64,000 nucleotides of DNA from Rikenellaceae bacterium (GTDB lineage: Bacteria; Bacteroidota; Bacteroidia; Bacteroidales; Rikenellaceae). A program made the translations under genes and the position numbers. Of this stretch, positions 18,399 to 27,438 are shown one piece after another. Location: assembly GCA_015059845.1 (NCBI GenBank), contig SUZR01000006.1:105223-169222 (forward strand), written 5' to 3'. The first letter of the stretch is position 1; every line of letters begins with the position of its first letter. The notes under the pieces are model-generated. The model searched no databases and was not told the origin of the DNA. It was given only the letters and a program-made list of their open reading frames with translations.

Positions 18399-19631
18399 CT
18401 ACTCCCTCTGGCGTATATCAAGACTTGAGGGGGCTTGATACATACGGAGGTTGAACAGAGGAGCAACGGCGATGACGTACGATATAATCTCTGTTTGGAG
18501 GTTTTCGTAGGGTATCCAGTTTACGTCGGCCGAGAAGCAATATATCTCAATAGGGAGTCCCCACTCTGAGGGCTGAAGCTGGCGCACCATAACCGTCATA
18601 TTGGGGTTGATGCGGGGATGGTGCAGCAGGTAATCGTTTATTCCGCGCATAAAAAGGTCGAGGTTGGTTAGCATCTCACCCTCTGCACTTTGCGTTGATA
18701 TATGCTCTATCAGCGAGCGGCTTATTTCGCTCTTCGAGAGTTTGTCTATAAATTCGCTGTCCGCAAACCGTATGCTTGTCATATCTATATTGAGCGAACG
18801 TTTTATGCGTCGTCCTCCCGATTGGCGCATCGCCTGCCAATTGTCAAAAGGCTCACTGATAAGAAGGTAGGGCGGTAGCGTTTGCAGGGTCTTATCCCAC
18901 GCGCGCACCTTGATGGTGGTCAATGACACCTCCTCCACCTCGCCATCCACGCCACGTTTAGGCAGTGAAATCCAGTCGCCAACCTTAAGCATATTATTGG
19001 CTGACAGCTGCACGCCTGCGACCAGTCCTAGGATACTATCCTTAAATATCAACATCAACACTGCCGCCGATGCACCCAAACCGGTAAGCAGGAGGGCGGG
19101 AGATTTATTTATAAGGATGGAAACGATAAGTATTACGCCTATACCGATGACAATTCCCTGCCCCGTCTGCATAAGGCCCTTGATGGGCTTGCCTTGCCAG
19201 GCGGGGCGTTGCTCGGCAACCTCAAAACTTACTTTAAGCAGGACGTTGACGAAGCGCACGCACGCAATCACCATATATATCTCTACGCCACGTTTGAGTA
19301 TGATATGCCAGCCGTCGTTACTGCCGTCAGTTGTGGAGAAGGCAATCGGCAGAAGAACATATATAATGGTGGGTGTTATGAAGTTACACAGATGTCGCAT
19401 AACCTTCTTGTCGAAGATATGGTCATCCCACGTGGCCTTCGTGCGGCTTACTATTTGTCGCATAAGACGCAGTAGTCCTATGCGGATTATTAGGTCCACG
19501 AACAGTGCGAACAGAATAATAAATAGTAATACCACCCAGCGGTTTAGCGAGCCGATAACCTCGCTCGACCAGCCAAATTCGGTAAGTATCTTATTTACTA
19601 ATTCGCGGAAAAAGTGGCTTATAACCTCCAT
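18399..19631 (-). CDS. MscS-family mechanosensitive channel, YbdG-like
   Basis: 410-residue inner-membrane channel. Several membrane helices cover residues 20-190. The pore-lining helix and MscS beta domain are recognisable as GASAAVLMLIFKDSILGLVAGVQLSANNMLKVGDWISLP, split here only for description. Length and the N-terminal RTKATWDDHIFD loop resemble E. coli YbdG, not the small MscS. It would release solutes on hypo-osmotic shock. It follows the GH2 gene by 14 bp, so the two are probably co-transcribed, although no functional link is obvious. Confidence 0.9.
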   Translation of the reverse strand: MEVISHFFRELVNKILTEFGWSSEVIGSLNRWVVLLFIILFALFVDLIIRIGLLRLMRQIVSRTKATWDDHIFDKKVMRHLCNFITPTIIYVLLPIAFSTTDGSNDGWHIILKRGVEIYMVIACVRFVNVLLKVSFEVAEQRPAWQGKPIKGLMQTGQGIVIGIGVILIVSILINKSPALLLTGLGASAAVLMLIFKDSILGLVAGVQLSANNMLKVGDWISLPKRGVDGEVEEVSLTTIKVRAWDKTLQTLPPYLLISEPFDNWQAMRQSGGRRIKRSLNIDMTSIRFADSEFIDKLSKSEISRSLIEHISTQSAEGEMLTNLDLFMRGINDYLLHHPRINPNMTVMVRQLQPSEWGLPIEIYCFSADVNWIPYENLQTEIISYVIAVAPLFNLRMYQAPSSLDIRQRE

Positions 19632-19645
19632 ATAACTCTATAAAT

Positions 19646-22600
19646 CTATTTTACGTTGTAACCCGTCACCACAACCTCGGTCTTGTTGCCGCGAGTATCT
19701 ACATCCTTCCAATTCAGCGAAACGACCTTCTCCTCGCCTGGAAGCAGCGAGAAGTAGTTGTCTGAGTAGAACATCGGAAGAATCTGGTCTCCATCCTCTG
19801 CGCCAATGACATTTATGCGTACCATAAGTGCGGGCGTGTCGCTCGGATTCTTGATGGTGATGCTGCCAGACCACTCGCCGTTGTCGCTCTTGGCGATTTC
19901 GACTTGCTTTTCAAGCGATACCTTTGGCATTTGGCGAATAGCCTGATAATTGCCCTCCTCGGTGCCGCGGATGTAGAAGTTATCAGAAACAATATTCTCG
20001 CCATCGTAGAGCCACAGCTTAACAAAGTGTGCCGAAGATACCTCTGCGGGGAACTCCAATTTGAAGCAACGCTCGGTGGTATCCTCATTGCTGTTGAGTG
20101 TAGCCTGCTGCTCCCACGCAACCGAGCCGTCCATATTGATTACCTGCGCCTTTGCGGTGAGCGTGGGGTGGTTGCCAGCACTGTAATTTACCACCTCAAC
20201 CTCGTCTGTGGCGGCATTCCACTGTATGTGCAGCGGCTCGTTGCCCTTCATACAGCCGAAGTATGCTGCCGTAGGCTCGAAATAGTAGTCGTAGGTTTGC
20301 CATACCATCGAAGGCCAGGCGGGGTGGGTCATCCACAAAAGCAGGCCCTTGCGATTCAGGCTGCGTGACTCGAACATACCACGATAACCATCGTAGTTTA
20401 TCCATTGCGCCAGGTCGGTAAACTCCTTGGCGCTCTGCGGCTTGCCAAATCCCTTTTCGATAATCTCATTGAACGTAGAGCCTCTCTGCGCACCCTCCAT
20501 CGTGTAGTCGTGCTGACCCCATTTGTTGCTCTGCGGCCACATATCCTCGGGTTTCAGCGTGCGGGCCAAGCTCTCGTAGTTCATCACGTTGGGCATACCT
20601 CGCTCGCTATGGAACTTGTCGCTGCCACTTTTTAATGCGAAGTATTCACGAACGGGTAGGGCGCGATATGGACCGTGACCACTGACAACCTCGTCGGCAG
20701 AACTTGAGATATAGTGAATGCCGGGATGCTCCTCTTTTACGATTCGGCGCAGAGCCTTGTCTATAACCTCGGGTGGGAATCCCTCGTTACGACCGCAGTA
20801 GATACCGATTGAGGCGTGGCTGCGGATACGTCGCACGTAATCCTCAGCGTTGGCTATAAACATCTCATTATCATAGGGGTCTGGACCGTCAGCGGGATTT
20901 GCCAGCCAAAAGTCCTGCCATACCATAATGCCGTGGCGGTCGCAAGCCTCGTATAGCTCCTCGTCGCCAATTTGGCCTACCCAGTTACGCATCATCGTGA
21001 AGTTCATATTGGCGTGATGTGCAACAGCTATGTCGTATTCGCGTCCGCGGTAGTTGAGGTTGTTCTCGCCAAAGCCCCAGTTACCACCGCGACCAACGAA
21101 GCGGCGGCCGTTGATGTATAGCGAGAGAATCCCGTTATCCTCGTTGAAATCCATCTGGCGTATGCCGACCTTGAAATCCTTTGAGTCGGAAGCCTTGCCA
21201 TCTACGTTGAACGTGAAGTTGGCATCGTACAGGTATGGTTCGCCATAACCCTTTGGCCACCAGAGCTTAAGATTCTGCTCCTTGAGCTGATTGAATCTCT
21301 GCGGGTCGAAGATGGCTCTCTTCTGCTCTCCTGCGGCGAGCTCCACCTCCTGCTCAAATGCGATATCACCTATCTTGCCACTCAACACTCCCTTAACCGC
21401 CTTGTCGGTATGATTCTTAACAATCACCTCAGGGGTTAGTGTTGCCGTTGTTGCAGGCAGGGCGAGTTTGCTCTGTACAAATGGGTCTTGGATGGTCACC
21501 TTGCCCGAAGTGGTGAGATATACATCGTTGTAGATACCGATGTTACGGCCACGAATAGTCGAAATCCAATCCCAGCCAATCGAGGCGTGGAAGGTAGGGT
21601 TGTCCGCACCGAGAATACCGCCGTTGAAGTCGGTATTCACCTCGTATTTCTCCTTGATGGCTCCGATGTGGGCATTCTTCTCAATCTCTATAGCCAGCAC
21701 GTTCTTGCCCTCTACGGCGATGTCGGTGATATCGTACATACCGCGGATGAACGCACCCTCCATACGACCTATCTTGTTGCCATTGAGGTAGATATTTACC
21801 TTCCAGTTAATGCCGTCAAGGTTGAGGAACAGGCGCTCCTGCTTGAAATCGGCGGGCAGGTCAAATTCGTTGCGATACCAGAAATTTGAGTTGAAGAACG
21901 ACTCCGATATCTGGAAGATATTATCTGCATAGTTGGGGTTGGGCACTGCTCCAATGTTCTTATAACTTGTCAATACCGTGCCTGGAACTGTGGCTACAAC
22001 CCAGTTGCTTGCATCGTAATCGGCCTTCGAGATATTTTCACCCGTAGCTGCCACCTCCGATGCTCGTTGCAAAGTCCAGTTTCCACCCGCCAGAGCATAC
22101 TTCTTACCCTCGACCGTTGGCTGAACCTTATGGTAGGGTACAAGGCCTCCGCGACCCATAACCTCCACCTCGCTCAGGAGATAGTTGTGGTTGTTGGCTG
22201 GCTTCTGCATCAATATACGCACGTAGCGAGCCTTGCCCTTGCAGGCAATCTCATCTGTTGCGGCATCTCCACCTGGGAGCGATGCGATGGCCTTCCAATT
22301 TGTTGCATCATCCGAAACCTGTATCTCGCCCTCGGCGGCCTTGTTTATCCAATGGAGCTTTACCTTATCGAATGTAGAGTGGCTGCCCAAGTCAATATAT
22401 ATCCACTCCTCACCTGCGCCAGCACTCATCCAAGTGCTGTTGAAATGCTTTGAGGGGAGCATATCTACCTGCTGGCCGTTGTTGTAGAAGTTTATTGCAG
22501 TGTATGACCACTCAACAGCACCCGCCATCTTCATCTTGACGCGATAGTGCGAGTAGCTGTCCGTATTGCTAAGTCTGATGCTTTCGTTAAGAGAACGAGT

Positions 22601-23227
22601 GTGATACTCAATCTTTTCGGTCTGCTTGTTGGGGTCGGTCTGTATTACGTGACGTCCCTCCTTGCCGGGAAGACCTCGGCCTGAAAGATTGCCTAACTCG
22701 CTCCACTGCGAGCCATCTTTCGAGCCCAGAATTGTGATTTCATACCCCTTGGTGGCCTCCTTGTCCTTGTATGCAACAGTTCCTGTGAGGGTAATCTCAT
22801 CGGCAGTCTCGCTCCAGTTTTTCAGCCCATAGTTGATAAATACATCATCACCCTTGAGCGTGTTCTTCGAGTATGGACCATTATCCAATGTCCACTCTCT
22901 CTCGCGCAGACGAACCTCGCCTTCGTGTGTCGTGAAGTCGAGATATGCGGGCTCTTTATCGCTGATGATACCATCCGTTACGAGTTGTGCCGTGAGGTTG
23001 TAGTCGTAACTTGATGAGTGGTATGCCGTACGCAGGTGAGCGATGTTACGATATGTGTCATCTGGTTTTAGCTCCGGCGATGGGTCCTCGGCGGGGGCTC
23101 CAGGATATACTCCTATTCCGCGCGTGTAGTAGTCGGAACGTTCGTATGATTTGTTGGCCACTTGACTGCAGCCGCATAGCGACATTGCAGCCGCAAGAAG
23201 CATAAGGTGTAGGTCTCTTCGTTTCAT
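19646..23227 (-). CDS. GH2 exo-acting glycoside hydrolase lipoprotein with F5/8C domain
   Basis: 1193-residue enzyme. The frame is open 68 codons further upstream, but ATG 23227-23225 begins a clear lipoprotein signal (lipobox L-C-G-C). An F5/8 type C-like carbohydrate-binding domain lies at about 260-355 (WIYIDLGS, FDKVKLHW, IQVSDDATNW). GH2 sugar-binding, Ig-like and barrel domains follow. The acid/base is in YCGRNEG (E about 814) and the nucleophile in HSERGMPN (E about 875). It resembles exo-beta-D-glucosaminidase/beta-mannosidase members more than beta-galactosidases, but specificity is not certain. It is followed by the mscS-like gene after 14 bp. Confidence 0.85.
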   Translation of the reverse strand: MKRRDLHLMLLAAAMSLCGCSQVANKSYERSDYYTRGIGVYPGAPAEDPSPELKPDDTYRNIAHLRTAYHSSSYDYNLTAQLVTDGIISDKEPAYLDFTTHEGEVRLREREWTLDNGPYSKNTLKGDDVFINYGLKNWSETADEITLTGTVAYKDKEATKGYEITILGSKDGSQWSELGNLSGRGLPGKEGRHVIQTDPNKQTEKIEYHTRSLNESIRLSNTDSYSHYRVKMKMAGAVEWSYTAINFYNNGQQVDMLPSKHFNSTWMSAGAGEEWIYIDLGSHSTFDKVKLHWINKAAEGEIQVSDDATNWKAIASLPGGDAATDEIACKGKARYVRILMQKPANNHNYLLSEVEVMGRGGLVPYHKVQPTVEGKKYALAGGNWTLQRASEVAATGENISKADYDASNWVVATVPGTVLTSYKNIGAVPNPNYADNIFQISESFFNSNFWYRNEFDLPADFKQERLFLNLDGINWKVNIYLNGNKIGRMEGAFIRGMYDITDIAVEGKNVLAIEIEKNAHIGAIKEKYEVNTDFNGGILGADNPTFHASIGWDWISTIRGRNIGIYNDVYLTTSGKVTIQDPFVQSKLALPATTATLTPEVIVKNHTDKAVKGVLSGKIGDIAFEQEVELAAGEQKRAIFDPQRFNQLKEQNLKLWWPKGYGEPYLYDANFTFNVDGKASDSKDFKVGIRQMDFNEDNGILSLYINGRRFVGRGGNWGFGENNLNYRGREYDIAVAHHANMNFTMMRNWVGQIGDEELYEACDRHGIMVWQDFWLANPADGPDPYDNEMFIANAEDYVRRIRSHASIGIYCGRNEGFPPEVIDKALRRIVKEEHPGIHYISSSADEVVSGHGPYRALPVREYFALKSGSDKFHSERGMPNVMNYESLARTLKPEDMWPQSNKWGQHDYTMEGAQRGSTFNEIIEKGFGKPQSAKEFTDLAQWINYDGYRGMFESRSLNRKGLLLWMTHPAWPSMVWQTYDYYFEPTAAYFGCMKGNEPLHIQWNAATDEVEVVNYSAGNHPTLTAKAQVINMDGSVAWEQQATLNSNEDTTERCFKLEFPAEVSSAHFVKLWLYDGENIVSDNFYIRGTEEGNYQAIRQMPKVSLEKQVEIAKSDNGEWSGSITIKNPSDTPALMVRINVIGAEDGDQILPMFYSDNYFSLLPGEEKVVSLNWKDVDTRGNKTEVVVTGYNVK

Positions 23228-23477
23228 ATCTATTGTTGTTTTATATTCGTAGGTTTTAGGGTGGATACTATCCCAAATTTGCACTAAAAATACAAAAAAC
23301 TGCAAGATAAAGCAACGATATACAAGAAAATAATCTTTTTTACCCTCGTATTGCGGTATATTGATACAAAATCCAATCGCAGAAAATAAAATATTCGACC
23401 TTTTCATTGTATTTATAGCCATTTTTTGCAATTTTTTTTGTAGTTTCGTAATCTATAATAAATCGTAAAAATAGCAT

Positions 23478-24740
23478 ATGAAGAGAGTCAAGATTCCTTT
23501 TTATATTCAGATACTTATTGGTATGGCCATTGGTGTGGCGATAGGCTTTGTGGCCATTGGTTTTGGTGCAGAGGGATTTATCAACGATTGGATTCGTCCT
23601 TTTGGAAAACTATTTATCAAAGCGCTGGTGTTGATTGCTGTGCCGCTGGTGTTTATCACCCTGATGAAGGGTATTATCGACCTTAAGGATACCTCCTCAC
23701 TTTCGCGTTTGGGTGGCCGCACGATAATGATTTATATCACTACAACCATATTTGCGGTGCTGATAGGTATGGGATTGGCTCTTTTGATACGCCCGGGCGA
23801 GATGGTTGATGACCACCTGGTGGCTGATATGGGTCAAAAATATGGAGAAGCGGCACTCTCCATTCAGCAAAAGCAGGCCGATACGGTTGACGGCGGGCCA
23901 TTGAGATTTCTGGACGATATAGTACCGTCGAATATCTTCCAGTCGCTGTCGGATAATGGTAAGATGTTGCAAATCATTTTCTTTGCGCTTGTCTTTGGCG
24001 TGGCGGTGCTATCTATTCCGTATGAGAAGAAGCGACCGTTGGTTGTTTTGATTGATTCGCTCAACGAGGCTATTATGCGTATTGTCGGCTATGTCATTGC
24101 GTGCGCTCCTGTTGGAGTGGCGGCTCTGATGGCGGGATTGGTCGTTGACTTTAATGGCGATGGGTCTGTATTTGCGGCACTCGGTGTTTATGCCGTGAAT
24201 GTGATTGCGGGCCTTGTGTTTTTGCTGTTGGTGTTTTATCCCACCATTGCGCATTTCTTCGGCGGCGTAGGGTATGGCCATTTTATAAAGAGCCTCTATC
24301 CGTTGCAGCTGTTTGCTTTCTCAACAAGTAGCAGCGCAGCATCTCTCCCCTTTACATTTGCCACTACGCAGGGTAAGATGGGTGTATCTCGTGAGGTGTC
24401 ATCGTTTGTCTTGCCAATAGGCACAACGATTAATATGGATGGAACTTCTTGTTACCAGACCATAGCAACTCTGTTTATAGCCCAAGCACTCGGAATTGAT
24501 TTGACCATAACACAGCTGCTGACAATCATCGCAATGACCACGCTGTCGAGTATCGGCACTCCGGCTATTCCTGGCGGTAGTTATGTGATATTGGCTATGG
24601 TCCTCACGTCGGTGGGTATTCCTGCCGAGAGCCTGGCTCTGATTATCGGTATTGACCGCCCGCTGGATATGCTTCGCACGGCGGTAAATGTTACGGGCGA
24701 TGTTACCGTGGCGGTTATTATGGATAAGCAGAGTAAATAA
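23478..24740 (+). CDS. Dicarboxylate/amino acid:cation symporter (DAACS)
   Basis: 420-residue secondary transporter of the GltP/DctA/SDF family. All hallmark segments are present: the serine-rich re-entrant STSSSAASLPFT, GTTINMDGTS, GTPAIPGGS, and DMLRTAVNVTGD near the C-terminus. It would import glutamate/aspartate or C4-dicarboxylates with Na+ or H+. It lies 36 bp before the GH78 gene on the same strand and may share its transcript. The substrate is not resolved by sequence alone. Confidence 0.92.
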   Translation: MKRVKIPFYIQILIGMAIGVAIGFVAIGFGAEGFINDWIRPFGKLFIKALVLIAVPLVFITLMKGIIDLKDTSSLSRLGGRTIMIYITTTIFAVLIGMGLALLIRPGEMVDDHLVADMGQKYGEAALSIQQKQADTVDGGPLRFLDDIVPSNIFQSLSDNGKMLQIIFFALVFGVAVLSIPYEKKRPLVVLIDSLNEAIMRIVGYVIACAPVGVAALMAGLVVDFNGDGSVFAALGVYAVNVIAGLVFLLLVFYPTIAHFFGGVGYGHFIKSLYPLQLFAFSTSSSAASLPFTFATTQGKMGVSREVSSFVLPIGTTINMDGTSCYQTIATLFIAQALGIDLTITQLLTIIAMTTLSSIGTPAIPGGSYVILAMVLTSVGIPAESLALIIGIDRPLDMLRTAVNVTGDVTVAVIMDKQSK

Positions 24741-24776
24741 TGGATTTGAATAATAAAAATATAAAATTATTAAGTT

Positions 24777-27431
24777 ATGAAACGATTGCTATTTATTGTC
24801 GTGGCGTTGATGGCTTTTGTTGCGTGTGATACCGTTGAGCCATTGAGTGTTTATGATTTGCGATGTGAGGATTTGACAAATCCTACGGCTATTGATTCTG
24901 CTAATCCCCATTTCTCGTGGAAGATAGCGGCCGAGGCTAAAGCAACTGCGCAGACTCACTATGAGATTCAGGTTGCAACATCGCCGAAGGCGTTGCAGTG
25001 TGGCGAGGCCGACCTGTGGTCTTCGGGAGAGGTCGCATCGGATGAGTCGGTGATGGTACCATATGCAGGAGAGGCATTGTCGTCACGCGTGCTGGCATAT
25101 TGGAGAGTGCGTGTGTGGGATAATCACGGCAATGTGTCGCCGTGGAGCGATGTGCAACGTTTTGGCGTGGGTATTCTCTCGGCTGAGGAGTGGCAGGGTG
25201 AGTATATCGGTATGAAGGATTGTACCGTGCCGCAGGTGCGCCAGCAGTTTGAGCTTAAGGATAAGAGTGCTACCTATATGTTGCACGTTAATTCACTCGG
25301 TTACCACGAGGTTTACCTCAATGGTGAGAAGGTTACGGATAATGTCTTGGCTCCCGCCGTATCGGAGATGGCAAAACATTCATTGTCTGTGACTTATGAT
25401 TTAACCGATTACCTCAAGCGCGGAAAGAATGATTTGATGCTGTGGCTTGGTCGCGGTTGGTATCGTGATGCTCTCTATCCCGATGTAGTGGTAAATAAGG
25501 GCCCGCTGGTAAAGGTTGAGTTGGATGCCGTAAAGGATGGCAAGGCTGAGGTTGTGCTTGTTACAGATGCATCGTGGAAGGTACGCCAGAGCGAGTATAG
25601 CGAGTATGGTACAGGAACTTGGCGCCCGTATGAGTTTGGTGGTGATGTCCTTGATGGTGCAAAGGTGTTGCCTGATTTGAAGAGCAAGACTCTGGATGGT
25701 GTCGAGTGGCAGGATGCGTGGGTTGCAAATGTGCCTAAGCATAAGGTGTCGCCGCAGATGTGCGAGGGTAATATCTTGAAGGAGGCTATTACGCCCAAGC
25801 AGATTAAGGATTTGGGCGATGGTGTATGGTTTGTTGATATGGGTAAGTGCCTCAATGGCTGGCTGGAGGTCGATTTTCCTATGATGGAGGCAGGCCAGAG
25901 AGTGATGATGGAGTATTCAGACCAACTCGATGAGAATGGTAACTTTCAACCTATTAAGGGTAATCATAAATTTGCCGATGAATACGTCGCAGCAGGCGCA
26001 GGAGAGGAGATTTTCCGTAATAAATTTAATAATCACGCGTTTCAATACGTGCGTATATCAAATCTTAAGTCTGCACCCGAGAAGGTTACGGCCTATCTAT
26101 TAAGCCATAATTTCAAGAAATCATCGGAGTTTGACTCTTCGGATAAGGATTTGAAGGCTATATATTCTATGATTGAGTACACCTTCAATGCTATTTCGTG
26201 GGGTGGATATATCGTCGATTGTCCCCATATTGAGCGTATGGGCTATGGTGGCGATGGTAACGGCTCGTGCCGTACGTTCCAGACGATGTATCAGGGTGCG
26301 CCTCTGTACTATAACTGGATGGAGATGTGGGAGGACGATATGCGCGAGGGTGGTAGCTTGCCGCACGCCGTGCCCAACCCTTACAGAACGGGTGGTGGCC
26401 CATACTGGTGTTCGTTTGTGGTTATGGCTCCGTGGCAGACATACCTCAACTATGGCGACAGCCGCCTGCTGGAGCGCTATTATCCGCTGATGAAGAAGTG
26501 GTTTGAGTATGTGGATGCCTATACCGTTGATGGCTTGTTGCGTCCCTGGCCCAATGAGTGGTATCGTCACTGGTATCTGGGCGATTGGATTGCTCCCGAT
26601 GGTGTTGATTACAAGAACACTACATCGGTTGATTTGGTTAGCAACTGCGTCGTAAGCCAGAGCCTCGATATTATGTCGAAGATTGCAACCGTGCTGGGTA
26701 AGCCTGCCGAGGCTGAGCAGTATGTGGCACGCCGCGCAGAGCTGAATAAGCTTATCCATAAGACCTTCTTTAACGAGAAGACAGCCACCTACGCTACGGG
26801 CTCGCAGATTGATATGACCTATCCGTTGACCGTGGGCGTTGCCGAGGGTGAGGTTGCCGAGCGTGTTAAGCAGGCTCTGTATAAGGGTATTGAGGAGTAT
26901 AATGGTCACCTCGGAGCAGGTTTGGTAGGTGTTACAATCGTTACGGATTGGGCTACGGATAATCAGCAGACCGAACTTATGTACTCAATGCTCAAGAAGC
27001 GCGAGCACCCCGGTTACCTATATATGATTGACAACGGTGCTACCACTACGTGGGAGTATTGGTATGGTGGTCGTAGCCGTATCCACAACTGCTTCAATGG
27101 TGTTGGTTCGTGGTTTATTCAGGCTGCAGGAGGTATTCTTCCCGATGCGGCTGCTCCAGGCTTCAAGCACGTAATCCTTCGTCCGCAGTTGCCACAAGGC
27201 GTGGAGTGGGTTAAGACATCTAAGCAGACTCCCTATGGTAAGGTGCGTTCGGAGTGGCGTGTTGAGGGTGATAAGATGATTTTCGATGTTGAGATTCCCG
27301 CAAATGCTACCGCTACGTTCTATGCTCCCGCAGCGGCTGCGGAGTGCGTGGTAGATGGCCAAAGTGTTAAGTTGACCGATAATATGCTGAAGCTCAATAG
27401 CGGAGCGTATCAGATTGTGATTAATAAATAG
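24777..27431 (+). CDS. GH78 alpha-L-rhamnosidase lipoprotein
   Basis: 884-residue inverting alpha-L-rhamnosidase. Lipoprotein signal with Cys in F-V-A-C (about 18). An N-terminal fibronectin-like domain is followed by beta-sandwich domains (WRVRVWDNHG, ATYMLHVNSLGYHEVYLNG as short family phrases), the helical barrel starting near residue 460, and a C-terminal sandwich. The catalytic segment DCPHIERMGYGGDGN replaces the commoner CPQRDERLGWTGD but keeps Cys-Pro, Glu-Arg and Gly-Asp. It is followed by GH106 after 7 bp. Together they suggest stripping of rhamnose from plant glycans or glycosides. Confidence 0.92.
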   Translation: MKRLLFIVVALMAFVACDTVEPLSVYDLRCEDLTNPTAIDSANPHFSWKIAAEAKATAQTHYEIQVATSPKALQCGEADLWSSGEVASDESVMVPYAGEALSSRVLAYWRVRVWDNHGNVSPWSDVQRFGVGILSAEEWQGEYIGMKDCTVPQVRQQFELKDKSATYMLHVNSLGYHEVYLNGEKVTDNVLAPAVSEMAKHSLSVTYDLTDYLKRGKNDLMLWLGRGWYRDALYPDVVVNKGPLVKVELDAVKDGKAEVVLVTDASWKVRQSEYSEYGTGTWRPYEFGGDVLDGAKVLPDLKSKTLDGVEWQDAWVANVPKHKVSPQMCEGNILKEAITPKQIKDLGDGVWFVDMGKCLNGWLEVDFPMMEAGQRVMMEYSDQLDENGNFQPIKGNHKFADEYVAAGAGEEIFRNKFNNHAFQYVRISNLKSAPEKVTAYLLSHNFKKSSEFDSSDKDLKAIYSMIEYTFNAISWGGYIVDCPHIERMGYGGDGNGSCRTFQTMYQGAPLYYNWMEMWEDDMREGGSLPHAVPNPYRTGGGPYWCSFVVMAPWQTYLNYGDSRLLERYYPLMKKWFEYVDAYTVDGLLRPWPNEWYRHWYLGDWIAPDGVDYKNTTSVDLVSNCVVSQSLDIMSKIATVLGKPAEAEQYVARRAELNKLIHKTFFNEKTATYATGSQIDMTYPLTVGVAEGEVAERVKQALYKGIEEYNGHLGAGLVGVTIVTDWATDNQQTELMYSMLKKREHPGYLYMIDNGATTTWEYWYGGRSRIHNCFNGVGSWFIQAAGGILPDAAAPGFKHVILRPQLPQGVEWVKTSKQTPYGKVRSEWRVEGDKMIFDVEIPANATATFYAPAAAAECVVDGQSVKLTDNMLKLNSGAYQIVINK

Positions 27432-27438
27432 TATAAAT

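Noticed and set aside
23228..23431. N-terminal 68-codon extension of the GH2 protein from a TTG
   Set aside because: The extension precedes a clean lipoprotein signal at 23227 and has no protein-like character.
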